Shown here piece by piece: positions 53,740 to 61,009 of a stretch of 61,009 nucleotides of DNA. Every line of letters starts with the position of its first letter. The first letter of the stretch is position 1. This DNA comes from a candidate division KSB1 bacterium. Its GTDB lineage: Bacteria > Zhuqueibacterota > JdFR-76 > DREG01. The stretch spans positions 64,234 to 125,242 of the forward strand of contig JADFJB010000001.1 in assembly GCA_022566355.1 (NCBI GenBank), written 5' to 3'. Position numbers and translations under genes: made by a program. The notes beneath the pieces were generated by a model. The model saw only the letters and a list, made by a program, of their open reading frames with translations, was not told where the DNA came from and did not search any database.

Positions 53740-53985
53740 ATGATTTGGCAGTTAGATTTTATTTTTTTGACATTTGTCGTTATCATTGCGATAGCATCTT
53801 TGAAAGTGAGAGATTTAATGAGTGCGGCCATTCTTTTCGGCGCTTATAGTTTTATTATGTGCTTACTATGGATTGGAATGGGTGCGGTGGATGTTGCATT
53901 TACCGAAGCGGCCGTCGGTGCCGGTGTCAGCACGGTTTTCTTCATCGCAACGGCTTTTAATACGACAAGGAGAACAAAGGATTGA
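53740..53985 (+). CDS. MbhD-like subunit (DUF4040, MrpA C-terminal domain)
   Basis: This 81-residue protein is the DUF4040 domain that forms the C-terminal part of MrpA in many bacteria, here as a separate gene like archaeal MbhD. It has three helices and the motif MGAVDVAFTEAAVGAGV (about 46-62) with the conserved Glu in the second half. Six bases separate it from mnhG. It helps form the cation path. Confidence 0.88.
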   Translation: MIWQLDFIFLTFVVIIAIASLKVRDLMSAAILFGAYSFIMCLLWIGMGAVDVAFTEAAVGAGVSTVFFIATAFNTTRRTKD

Positions 53986-54740
53986 AGATATTTGCCCTGT
54001 TTGTGATGATCATTACCGGTTCAGTGTTAATTTATGCGGAAAGTGATTTCCCGGCTTGGGGCGATTCCGGGTCCCCAGTCAATTCTTACGTTTCCAAATA
54101 TTACCTGGAAAATTCCCTTAAAGATACAAACGTTCCAAACGTCGTTACCAGTGTGCTGGCAGATTATCGTGGTTTTGATACCATGTTTGAAACCTGTGTT
54201 ATTTTCGTTGCTGGGCTGGCGATTATCGCCATGCTGCGCAGATCCAAAAGAAAAGAAGATCAAATAATAAAAAGAGAGCATGAGACATCAGGGCAATCTG
54301 GCAGTATTATTGTACAAACAGCATGTAGGTTTCTAATTCCTTTCATGCAAATCTTCGCTCTTTATGTCGTTGCCCACGGCCACCATAGCCCTGGTGGAGG
54401 GTTTCAAGGAGGCGTAATTTTAGGTGCAAGTCTGATTCTTCTTGCAATTGCATTTGATCTTCAAAAAGCGCTCAAAAAGATTTCAGAAAAAACAACTATT
54501 TTTATTGCTGCTTGTGGTGTTCTGGTTTATGCAGGCATTGGTGCGATTAGCATAATACTTGGAGGCAATTTCCTCGATTATAGCGCTTGGCATATCGTGC
54601 TACCCGCTACAGATGAAATCATGGCAAGATCCCATGGTATGCTTGGAGTAGAAATTGGGGTTGCACTAACGGTAGTTGCTATTATGTTCTCGATTTATGT
54701 AGATTTAGCTTCTCATGGCAGGCTGGACAGAGGATTATAA
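53982..54740 (+). CDS. mnhB: MbhE-MnhB fusion subunit
   Basis: The 252 residues combine an MbhE-like N-terminus (about 1-90, with periplasmic segment YRGFDTMFETCVIF) and an MnhB domain (PF04039, about 105-245) with VVAHGHHSPGGGFQGGVILGAS and a C-terminal GVEIGVALTV. The MbhE part corresponds to the last part of long MrpA proteins. The frame starts with TTG at 53982, overlapping the previous stop, and an AAGG site precedes it. Confidence 0.88.
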   Translation: MKIFALFVMIITGSVLIYAESDFPAWGDSGSPVNSYVSKYYLENSLKDTNVPNVVTSVLADYRGFDTMFETCVIFVAGLAIIAMLRRSKRKEDQIIKREHETSGQSGSIIVQTACRFLIPFMQIFALYVVAHGHHSPGGGFQGGVILGASLILLAIAFDLQKALKKISEKTTIFIAACGVLVYAGIGAISIILGGNFLDYSAWHIVLPATDEIMARSHGMLGVEIGVALTVVAIMFSIYVDLASHGRLDRGL

Positions 54741-55126
54741 TGGACATAATCATCGCTAAATATAATTATTTTATTTTTGTCATATTGCTGATGATCGGTC
54801 TTTGGGCGATGATGGCCAAAAACAATTTGGTGAAAAAAATCATCGGAATGTCTATTTTTCAAACAGCCGTGATCTTGTTTTATATCTCAATTGGTACAAA
54901 AGAAGGATCAACAATTCCAATTTTGGAACACGGTCATGAAGTAGCTGGTCATGTAGAAAATGTCATTCATGCTGCAGATTATGCCAATCCATTGACACAA
55001 ATCTTAATGCTTACTGCAATTGTCGTTGGGGTCAGCACACTGGGGGTTGCTCTTGGTTTAATTCAGAAAATTTACAAAGAATATGGCACGGTTGAAGAAG
55101 ACGAGATTTTGGAACAGATAAAATAA
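54740..55126 (+). CDS. mnhC: Mrp/Mnh antiporter subunit C (NuoK-like)
   Basis: The 128 residues are NuoK-like, with three helices, IIGMSIFQTAVILFYISIG (about 36) and DYANPLTQILMLTAIVVGVSTLGVALGL near the end. A His-rich loop (HGHEVAGHVENVIHAADY, about 64-81) is a little longer than usual. Both ends overlap neighbours by one base. It links the small-subunit group to the large channel subunits. Confidence 0.93.
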   Translation: MDIIIAKYNYFIFVILLMIGLWAMMAKNNLVKKIIGMSIFQTAVILFYISIGTKEGSTIPILEHGHEVAGHVENVIHAADYANPLTQILMLTAIVVGVSTLGVALGLIQKIYKEYGTVEEDEILEQIK

Positions 55127-56646
55127 TGTTAGATATCTTTCCTAGAACAGTTGTAGAGCATGCGCCGGTTTTAATTGTTGTTATTCCACTATTGTTCGCT
55201 TTAATTACCACAATTGTTAGTTATACCAACGAAAGATTGGCTTTACCTCTAACCATCGTGGCAATGAGCAGTACCTTTGTAGCTGCACTAATAACCCTTG
55301 TTCGAGTCCTTAATGAAGGGGCAATATCCTATCATTTGGGGGGTTGGAGCCCGCCTATTGGAATAAGCTACAACGTCGATCATCTAAACGCTCCGGTTCT
55401 CTTAATGATTACAGTAGTTTCGTTATTAACTGCTATTTATTCAAAGGAAGTCGTTAAAAAGGAATTACCGGGAAAAATCGTACCGTTTTATGTTATCTAT
55501 ACCCTTTCCGTCACCGGTTTAGTTGGAATGACAATAACAGGCGATGTTTTTAATCTTTATGTTTTATTAGAAATAGCTGCATTGAGCGCTTACGCTTTGA
55601 TAGCGATGGGTGGCGGCAGGGCCTACATGGCAACATTTAATTATTTGATATTTGGCACAATCGGAGCAAGTTTTTACTTATTGGGAGTCGGCTATTTACT
55701 CCTCAAAACCGGTTCGTTAAATATGCTCGACATTGGTCAACTGCTGCCTGCACTTTATTCGAGTAAAGCAGTATTGACTGCTTTTATTTTGGTCATGGTT
55801 GGCATGTGGGTTAAAATGGCATTTTTTCCGATGCATGGATGGCTGCCGAATGCATATGCTTACGCACCAACTGCGTCGGCCTGTCTTTTAGGTCCCTTAA
55901 TGACGAAAGTTTCTGTGTATGTGATGATTCGAATCATGTTTACCGTATTTTCATCTGACTTTACTTTCAATGTTCTTAAATGGCAAAACCTGATTGTGTG
56001 GTGGGCTGTGATTGCTATTATTGCCGGTTCCCTCTTTGCCTTATCCCAGAGAGATCTCAGGAAAATGCTGACGTACATCGTTGTTGCAGAAATAGGGTAT
56101 ATGGTTGGCGGTGTTTGGCTTGCAAATAAATTGGGTATTACCGGGGCGATCTATCATATTTTTAGCGATGCTATGATGACACTCTGTCTATTTATGGCAA
56201 TGGGGTGTATCATTTATAGAACAAAGAGTCGCTCTTTCGAAAGTATGAGAGGAATTTTTAGAAAGATGCCTGTAACCATGGTCGCATTTGTGATTGGAGC
56301 ATTTGCCATGATTGGCATTCCGCCCACATGTGGGTTTTTCAGCAAATGGTATCTTATCTCCGGCGCGATTCAAGCCGGACATTGGGGCTTTGGTGCTGCT
56401 TTGGTTTTTTCAAGTTTAATCAACGCGGTTATGTTTTTCAGATTATTTGAAATTGGTTATTATCGAAAATTTACTGGAAATGAAGATCACGATCATCATG
56501 ATGAAAAGATAACGATGGAAGAAGCGCCAATGAGTATGGTCGTGCCCTTGGTGATCGTTAGTATATCATTAATATTACTAGGTTTATACACAAACGAAAT
56601 AGTCACCAATTTGATTGATTTTGTTATACCCGAAGGCATACTTTGA
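55126..56646 (+). CDS. mnhD: Mrp/Mnh antiporter subunit D (proton channel)
   Basis: A 506-residue protein of the proton-antiporter M family (PF00361) with about 14 helices. The channel Glu is in LYVLLEIAALSAY (about 148), and the Lys in WVKMAFFPMHGWLPNAYAYAP (about 229) is followed by TKVSVYVMIRI. A His-rich loop (EDHDHHDEK) lies near 455. It carries protons or cations across the inner membrane. It begins where mnhC ends, with a 1-base overlap. Confidence 0.93.
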   Translation: MLDIFPRTVVEHAPVLIVVIPLLFALITTIVSYTNERLALPLTIVAMSSTFVAALITLVRVLNEGAISYHLGGWSPPIGISYNVDHLNAPVLLMITVVSLLTAIYSKEVVKKELPGKIVPFYVIYTLSVTGLVGMTITGDVFNLYVLLEIAALSAYALIAMGGGRAYMATFNYLIFGTIGASFYLLGVGYLLLKTGSLNMLDIGQLLPALYSSKAVLTAFILVMVGMWVKMAFFPMHGWLPNAYAYAPTASACLLGPLMTKVSVYVMIRIMFTVFSSDFTFNVLKWQNLIVWWAVIAIIAGSLFALSQRDLRKMLTYIVVAEIGYMVGGVWLANKLGITGAIYHIFSDAMMTLCLFMAMGCIIYRTKSRSFESMRGIFRKMPVTMVAFVIGAFAMIGIPPTCGFFSKWYLISGAIQAGHWGFGAALVFSSLINAVMFFRLFEIGYYRKFTGNEDHDHHDEKITMEEAPMSMVVPLVIVSISLILLGLYTNEIVTNLIDFVIPEGIL

Positions 56647-56671
56647 GACTTGGATCTGGGATTTGTAGAAT

Positions 56672-58138
56672 ATGAAAAATATCGTTTCATACACACCTTT
56701 ACTTGTTGTCTTAGTTTCTGCAATAGCCATCATTCCCATATCGTTTAGCAGCCGCAAACCCAATATACGTGAATTTTGGACCCTATTGGCTGCAAGTGCG
56801 AAATTTCTATTAGTCGTTTCTATGCTGCCCTGGATTCTTGATGGCAACACTTATGAGTTGACCCTTTTCAAGGTGCTTCCCGGCCTGGCAATACAATTTA
56901 AAGTAGATGCTTTTGGCATGCTGTTCGCTCTTGTGGCTTCCTCACTTTGGATTATTACATCGGTTTACTCGATTGGTTATATGCGCGGCCTCAACGAACA
57001 CGCACAAACACGGTATTTCAAATTTTTTGCCTTATCGTTATCTGCAACCCTGGGTGTTGCCTTTGCCAGCAATCTGTTTACGTTGTATCTATTTTATGAA
57101 ATGCTTTCGCTATCTACATTTCCGTTGGTTACTCACCACCAGGATGAAGAGGCTAGATCGGGTGGCAGAAAATATCTAACCTATTTACTTGGCACATCCA
57201 TTGGCTTTGTTCTCCCGGCTATGTTGATCACCTATGCGATCACCGGCGATTTGACCTTTTCATCTGAAGGCGTATTTGTAGGGAAAACAATTGTTTTTCC
57301 TTTGTGGATCCTGTTACTACTTTTTTTGTTTGGATTTGCTAAAGCAGGTATCATGCCTTTTCATTCCTGGTTGCCAGGCGCCATGGTAGCCCCGACACCG
57401 GTAAGCGCTTTATTACATGCTGTTGCAGTTGTGAAAGTGGGTGTTTTTTGTATCGTTAGAGTACTTACCGGAATTTTTGGCGTCGACTTGTTAATCGCTG
57501 AAAATCTTAACACAGTGGTCGTTTTTATTGCGGGATTTACCGTAATTACATCCTCCTTAATTGCACTCACGCAAGATAGCTTAAAGCGCCGATTAGCATT
57601 CTCAACTATCGGACAATTATCTTACATCGTCATGGGCGTTGGGCTTGCTTCAAAATTGGGTGTTATTGGCGGTATGACCCACATTGCAATGCACGCATTT
57701 GGCAAGATCACGTTATTTTTCTGTGCCGGCGCCATCTTTGTCGCAACAGGGAAAAAGTATATTAGCGAAATGGTAGGAATTGGCAAAAGAATGCCAATTA
57801 CGATGTTTGCTTTTTTTATTGGTTCATTAAGTGTAATTGGCCTACCGCCGGCAGGAGGTTTGATTAGCAAATGGTATATGGTCCTGGGCGCCCTGGAAGC
57901 AGATAAAATTGCAATTCTGGTAATCTACCTGGTTAGCTCCCTGCTGAATGCAGCTTATTTTCTACCCATCGTTTACAAAGCTTTTTTTTGCACTCCGGAA
58001 GAATCTTTATTTGAAGATAAAATTGAGGAAGCGCCTAAGTGGTGTGTGATTCCGCCGGTAGTGACTGCGCTTTGCACAATCGTGTTCTTTTTTTATCCGC
58101 AGCCGTTTTTTAATTTGGCTAAATTGGCTGTACAATAA
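56672..58138 (+). CDS. Second NuoM/MnhD-like proton-channel subunit
   Basis: The 488-residue paralogue has LYLFYEMLSLSTFPLV with the channel Glu (about 144) and FAKAGIMPFHSWLPGAMVAPTPVSALLHAVAVVKVGVF with two Lys (about 217 and 249), plus STIGQLSYIVMG and MHAFGKITLFFCAG. All charges needed for transport are in place. In antiporters with split MrpA a second large subunit such as this supplies the MrpA N-terminal role. It follows mnhD after 25 bases. Confidence 0.9.
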   Translation: MKNIVSYTPLLVVLVSAIAIIPISFSSRKPNIREFWTLLAASAKFLLVVSMLPWILDGNTYELTLFKVLPGLAIQFKVDAFGMLFALVASSLWIITSVYSIGYMRGLNEHAQTRYFKFFALSLSATLGVAFASNLFTLYLFYEMLSLSTFPLVTHHQDEEARSGGRKYLTYLLGTSIGFVLPAMLITYAITGDLTFSSEGVFVGKTIVFPLWILLLLFLFGFAKAGIMPFHSWLPGAMVAPTPVSALLHAVAVVKVGVFCIVRVLTGIFGVDLLIAENLNTVVVFIAGFTVITSSLIALTQDSLKRRLAFSTIGQLSYIVMGVGLASKLGVIGGMTHIAMHAFGKITLFFCAGAIFVATGKKYISEMVGIGKRMPITMFAFFIGSLSVIGLPPAGGLISKWYMVLGALEADKIAILVIYLVSSLLNAAYFLPIVYKAFFCTPEESLFEDKIEEAPKWCVIPPVVTALCTIVFFFYPQPFFNLAKLAVQ

Positions 58139-58182
58139 TTTGATGAGGAATTCTGAATTAGCTATGAACCATCATGGAGCTA

Positions 58183-58275
58183 CCACCCTTCGACTCCGCT
58201 CAGGGTGGCTGTGTTTTCTTCAGATGAAAAAAGTAAAATAGACGAACTAGCGCCCTGAGCGGAGTCGAAGGGTGC
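58183..58275. repeat. Inverted pair of REP-like elements
   Basis: A 22-base core (CACCCTTCGACT...CAGGG) lies at 58185-58206 in forward orientation and at 58253-58274 in reverse orientation, 46 bases apart. The first copy is itself a hairpin with CACCCT and AGGGTG arms. The core is GC-rich against its surroundings. Such paired palindromes can form a large stem and may end or stabilise the upstream transcript, in the gap after the second channel gene. Confidence 0.8.
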
Positions 58276-58293
58276 ATAATAGAAGAGTTAGGC

Positions 58294-58422
58294 ATGGAAG
58301 AAGCAAAAGAGGAAATAAAAGTTTTAAGTCACGAACCATGGCCGGGATACAGAAAAGCTTTTTACATTATTTTTTCGATCGGCATTATTTACCTGGCAAT
58401 TATCTTGATTCAAACGCTTTAA
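58294..58422 (+). CDS. Small single-helix membrane protein in the antiporter operon
   Basis: A 42-residue frame: a charged N-terminus (MEEAKEEIKV), a W-P-G-Y-R motif at about 16-20 and one hydrophobic helix to the end. It lies on the operon strand between two channel-subunit genes, and a GAAGAGTTAGG stretch precedes its ATG. I do not recognise a family. The clear amphipathic-to-hydrophobic pattern makes a real gene likely. Confidence 0.6.
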   Translation: MEEAKEEIKVLSHEPWPGYRKAFYIIFSIGIIYLAIILIQTL

Positions 58423-58470
58423 ATTGTAAAAGAAATACTATTTTGTAAGTTTTTATAGGATTCAATTAAA

Positions 58471-58713
58471 ATGGATAAAAAACATATATGGGATAGCACC
58501 AAAAACGTTAAAAAATTATTGATCATTTTTTTTGGTGTTTGTGGCTTCCTGTTTTTGTTTGATTTTATTTTTCCCAAACACAATCATTTTGCCTGGGAAG
58601 AATGGCCTGGATTTTATGCAATATTCGGATTCATTGCTTGTGTTGTTCTTGTATTGATCGCGAAATATGTTTTACGGCCATTGGTGAAAAGGGAAGAGAA
58701 TTATTATGAGTAG
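58471..58713 (+). CDS. Two-helix membrane protein in the antiporter operon
   Basis: The 80-residue protein has helices at about 16-33 and 48-66, joined by a loop with PKHNHFAWEEWPGFYAIFGF, and a basic end. No named family is recognised, but the start of the next gene lies within its last codons, so the two are coupled. It could be an accessory subunit of the antiporter. Confidence 0.7.
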   Translation: MDKKHIWDSTKNVKKLLIIFFGVCGFLFLFDFIFPKHNHFAWEEWPGFYAIFGFIACVVLVLIAKYVLRPLVKREENYYE

Positions 58714-59848
58714 TACTGTCGTACCGGCAATTATTTTTATTGTGGGTGCTTTATTCATTCCATTGCTAAAAGGTAAGCTGCGTTCTGCCTATTTAGTAGC
58801 GCTTCCTGTCATTGGCTTTGTTAACCTGCTCAACATTCCGCTTGGAACGCATTGGGCCGTAAACTTCTTGGATTTCCAATTGGTTTTCGGAGAAGTGGAT
58901 AGACTTAGTCGGGTTTTCGGGATTATCTTTCATGTCATTTCTTTCATCGCTATTATTTATGTTCTTAACTTCAAAAACAATGTCGAATATGTTTCAGGCT
59001 TTGTATATGCCGGAAGCGCTTTGGGAGTTGTTTTTGCCGGTGACTTGATAACCTTCTTTGTGTTTTGGGAAATGCTTACCGTGTCTTCGGTATTCCTGGT
59101 TTTAGCAAATAAGAAAAAGGCTTCTATGGATGCTGCTTACCGCTATGTCCTGATTCACATAATGGGAGGCCTGGTTCTACTGGCTGGTATCATCATGTAT
59201 ATTCATGAAACCGGCTCCATTACCTTTGAAGAAATTGGCCTGGGAAGTCTTGCCACTTACCTGATCTTCATTGGATTTGGTATCAATTGTGCTTGGCCCT
59301 TACTTCATACCTGGCTGGTCGATGCCTACCCGTCGGCAACCATTGGTGGAGCCATTTTCCTAAGTGCCTTCACTACCAAAACTGCAATTTATGCATTAGC
59401 CAGGGGTTTTCCCGGCGCCGATCCGTTAATCTGGATTGGCGTAGCCATGGCGGCTTTCCCGATTTTCTTTGCGGTAATCGAGAATGATTTGCGCCGCGTG
59501 CTGGCTTACAGTTTGATTAACCAGGTGGGATTCATGGTGGTGGGTATTGGTATTGGCACCGAATTGGCCATGAATGGTGCAATCGCTCATGCCTTTAACG
59601 ATATTTTATTTAAGGCGTTGCTCTTTATGTCTGTCGGTGCTTTAATTTTGCAAAAGAGACTTGTTTTGTTTTATTCCATTCGATATCTATTCTATCTGTA
59701 CCGAATTGGTTGTAAACACAAATTGCTACACAAATATAATTTTCCCTCGAACCAACAATATTTTTATTTTCTACATAATGTAATTCCATTATTTTTCCTC
59801 GTGCAAATAACCAATAATTGCATCTGCCAAATCTTTTTTCTTTTTTAA
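58706..59848 (+). pseudogene. Third NuoL/MnhD-like channel gene, broken by an insertion
   Basis: Residues 1 to about 318 are a normal PF00361 protein: FVFWEMLTVSSVFLV with the channel Glu, PLLHTWLVDAYPSATIGGA, FTTKTAIYALAR, VLAYSLINQVGFMVVG and NDILFKALLFMSVGA. After SVGALILQKR (about base 59665) the similarity stops. The remaining 63 residues are Phe/Tyr/Ile/His-rich, have no helix pattern of the family and are read from the start of the downstream element. Family members continue for another 100-200 residues, so the protein is probably not functional. Its beginning overlaps the previous gene by 8 bases. Confidence 0.8.
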
Positions 59849-61009
59849 AGCTGTGTAAGTTGTACGCGCTACAGTATTGCGTGCAATCATGTGGTACATT
59901 GTCACCTTGTTCTTTTTATATGGATTACGTTGCCGTGCGCAGGCTTGATCAAAGTCTCCCCGTGAATGTCCGGTGGAATACATCACACCGTAATGCTCCG
60001 CACGTGATAAATCTATCGCCACGCCGCCGCTTCGTATTTGAACTCCCATCAAACATACCCAATCCGGCATACAAGCATCTTTTGTTAGGTCTTTACGTTG
60101 CCCAGAAATTTCTCCATACATTCTGCCTAACTTTTTGGCAACACGTTCAATGGCACGCAAGTCTTGAGTAAACCAACAATAAACACAAACAGGTTCTTGA
60201 ATTGGTATGTCCTGCAAAAAATCATAAAGCAAGTTCTCTTTAGTATCATCGAAATTCACCACCTTGCCATTGTCATCTTTAGAGTGCCCGCCTATTATCT
60301 GTTGAAGGCGCAAAGATTTAACCAATATATTGGCGGCAGTAATTTGCACACCTGATTTCACCCATGTTACTAATTCAGTTTTCATTTCATTATAAATTTT
60401 CATTACTTTGGGCGGCAGGTTGAAACAAATTTCTTCATGGGAGAGTGGCGGGATTTCTTTATCGACATCTGATAAATTACAATGGTAAGTTATGGTGCCC
60501 ATTCGTCTAGCAAATTCTTTGAGATTTTTGAAATTCTTATGTACGGATACCCTGTTTATCATCTTACCTTTGTTCCTACCGTGCTTGCCGATTATTGGTT
60601 TGTGCAATTCCAACATTTCCATTTCTTCAAATTCATATTTAAAATCAGAATAATTTTTACCAAATGGACCTATGTCAATCGCCCTGAATTGCGCGTAAAT
60701 ATCTAAGGGGGAATGAGGGAGCGCGGTACCTGTTAGCTCGTACCTGTGGGGTATGCGCGTTCTGAGCGCAGCACAATATACGCTAGCCTTTGAACCCGGC
60801 CCCTTGATTCTTTGACTTTCATCGTAAAGTACAATATCCCAATCAATTTTTTTTATAGCAACGTCAATCGGTTTACGCCATGCCGCCTCATAATTTATAA
60901 CTAAAACTCCAGCTTTAAAATTTTTCAATTGTTTCATCTTCCCTACCGTGCCGGGAGCATCTAAAATCAATACATCATGCTTATCACGACAAAGCGGAAA
61001 ATCTCTAGC
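59660..61009. mobile_element. Left end of an integrated element, probably prophage-like
   Basis: The boundary is the point where the channel gene loses homology, about 59660-59670. Beyond it lie about 120 bases without a gene and then a minus-strand helicase gene typical of phages, reading back towards the boundary. No integrase, tRNA site or repeat is visible at this end, and the other end is outside the window. An assembly join cannot be ruled out. Confidence 0.6.
59789..61009 (-). CDS. Phage-type SNF2/DEAD-like helicase, N-terminus outside the window
   Basis: The frame stays open to the window edge, so the Walker A part is missing. Visible parts include motif II VLYDESQRIKG, motif III YELTGTALPHS, and in the second RecA domain YCWFTQDL, a motif V-like IRSGGVAIDLSRA and a motif VI-like FDQACARQRNPYKK. 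The compact form without extra chromatin domains is what phages and integrative elements carry, probably for DNA replication or repair. The protein ends LADAIIGYLHEEK at 59789. It is the only gene of the element that can be seen. Confidence 0.85.
   Translation of the reverse strand, partial: ARDFPLCRDKHDVLILDAPGTVGKMKQLKNFKAGVLVINYEAAWRKPIDVAIKKIDWDIVLYDESQRIKGPGSKASVYCAALRTRIPHRYELTGTALPHSPLDIYAQFRAIDIGPFGKNYSDFKYEFEEMEMLELHKPIIGKHGRNKGKMINRVSVHKNFKNLKEFARRMGTITYHCNLSDVDKEIPPLSHEEICFNLPPKVMKIYNEMKTELVTWVKSGVQITAANILVKSLRLQQIIGGHSKDDNGKVVNFDDTKENLLYDFLQDIPIQEPVCVYCWFTQDLRAIERVAKKLGRMYGEISGQRKDLTKDACMPDWVCLMGVQIRSGGVAIDLSRAEHYGVMYSTGHSRGDFDQACARQRNPYKKNKVTMYHMIARNTVARTTYTALKKKKDLADAIIGYLHEEK

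Overview
The window is about 61 kb of AT-rich bacterial DNA. Most genes end in A/T at third codon positions. The content fits a Gram-negative bacterium of the FCB/candidate-phylum type (for example Calditrichota, KSB1 or Ignavibacteriota). That placement is an inference from gene content: a Wzx/Wzy/PCP polysaccharide locus, MoxR/DUF58, the carbamoyltransferase-SxtJ-DUF5989 cassette and an Mbh-like antiporter. No rRNA, tRNA or other taxonomic marker is present.

Region 1 (1-11.8 kb) is an exopolysaccharide/O-antigen assembly locus on the plus strand: the end of a polysaccharide co-polymerase, an AAA-ATPase/BY-kinase-like fusion, a priming sugar-phosphate transferase, a flippase, a polymerase/ligase, glycosyltransferases and an SGNH hydrolase with a decayed second copy. 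Region 2 (12.5-29.6 kb) makes and attaches unusual sugars. It has two glucose-1-phosphate cytidylyltransferase homologues, CDP-glucose 4,6-dehydratase, several NDP-hexose C-methyltransferases, a class III aminotransferase, a 2OG-Fe(II) oxygenase-like protein, a PIG-L deacetylase, a GH10 glycosidase, a GT26 and a GDP-mannose 3,5-epimerase. The likely product is a branched or amino CDP-sugar plus GDP-L-galactose-type sugars.

Region 3 (29.6-35.9 kb) is a rearrangement zone. A roughly 3 kb strongly GC-rich island (glycosyltransferase, RmlC-like epimerase, DUF4910 protein) lies between two imperfect direct repeats of about 65 bp. Around it are a methyltransferase remnant, a frameshifted methyltransferase, and 3' fragments of an epimerase gene and an SDR gene. 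These repeat, in order, pieces of the intact genes at 24-29 kb, so the locus looks like one that exchanges gene cassettes by recombination. Region 4 (36-40.5 kb) holds the carbamoyltransferase-SxtJ-DUF5989 cassette, a receiver-domain protein and a GT4.

Region 5 (40.8-52.2 kb) is regulatory and housekeeping. It has an ECF sigma factor with anti-sigma factor and RseB-like protein, a zinc-finger NodB protein, a pseudo-receiver/DUF4388 protein, MoxR/DUF58 on the minus strand, RlmN, a Cas6 protein with no CRISPR array or other cas gene, and a minus-strand STAS / GAF-GGDEF / TPR operon. Region 6 (52.5-59.7 kb) is an Mrp/Mbh-type cation/proton antiporter operon. Its last proton-channel gene loses homology at about 59.66 kb, where a new segment begins carrying a phage-type SNF2 helicase that runs off the window end. 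This looks like an integrated mobile element that has broken the gene.
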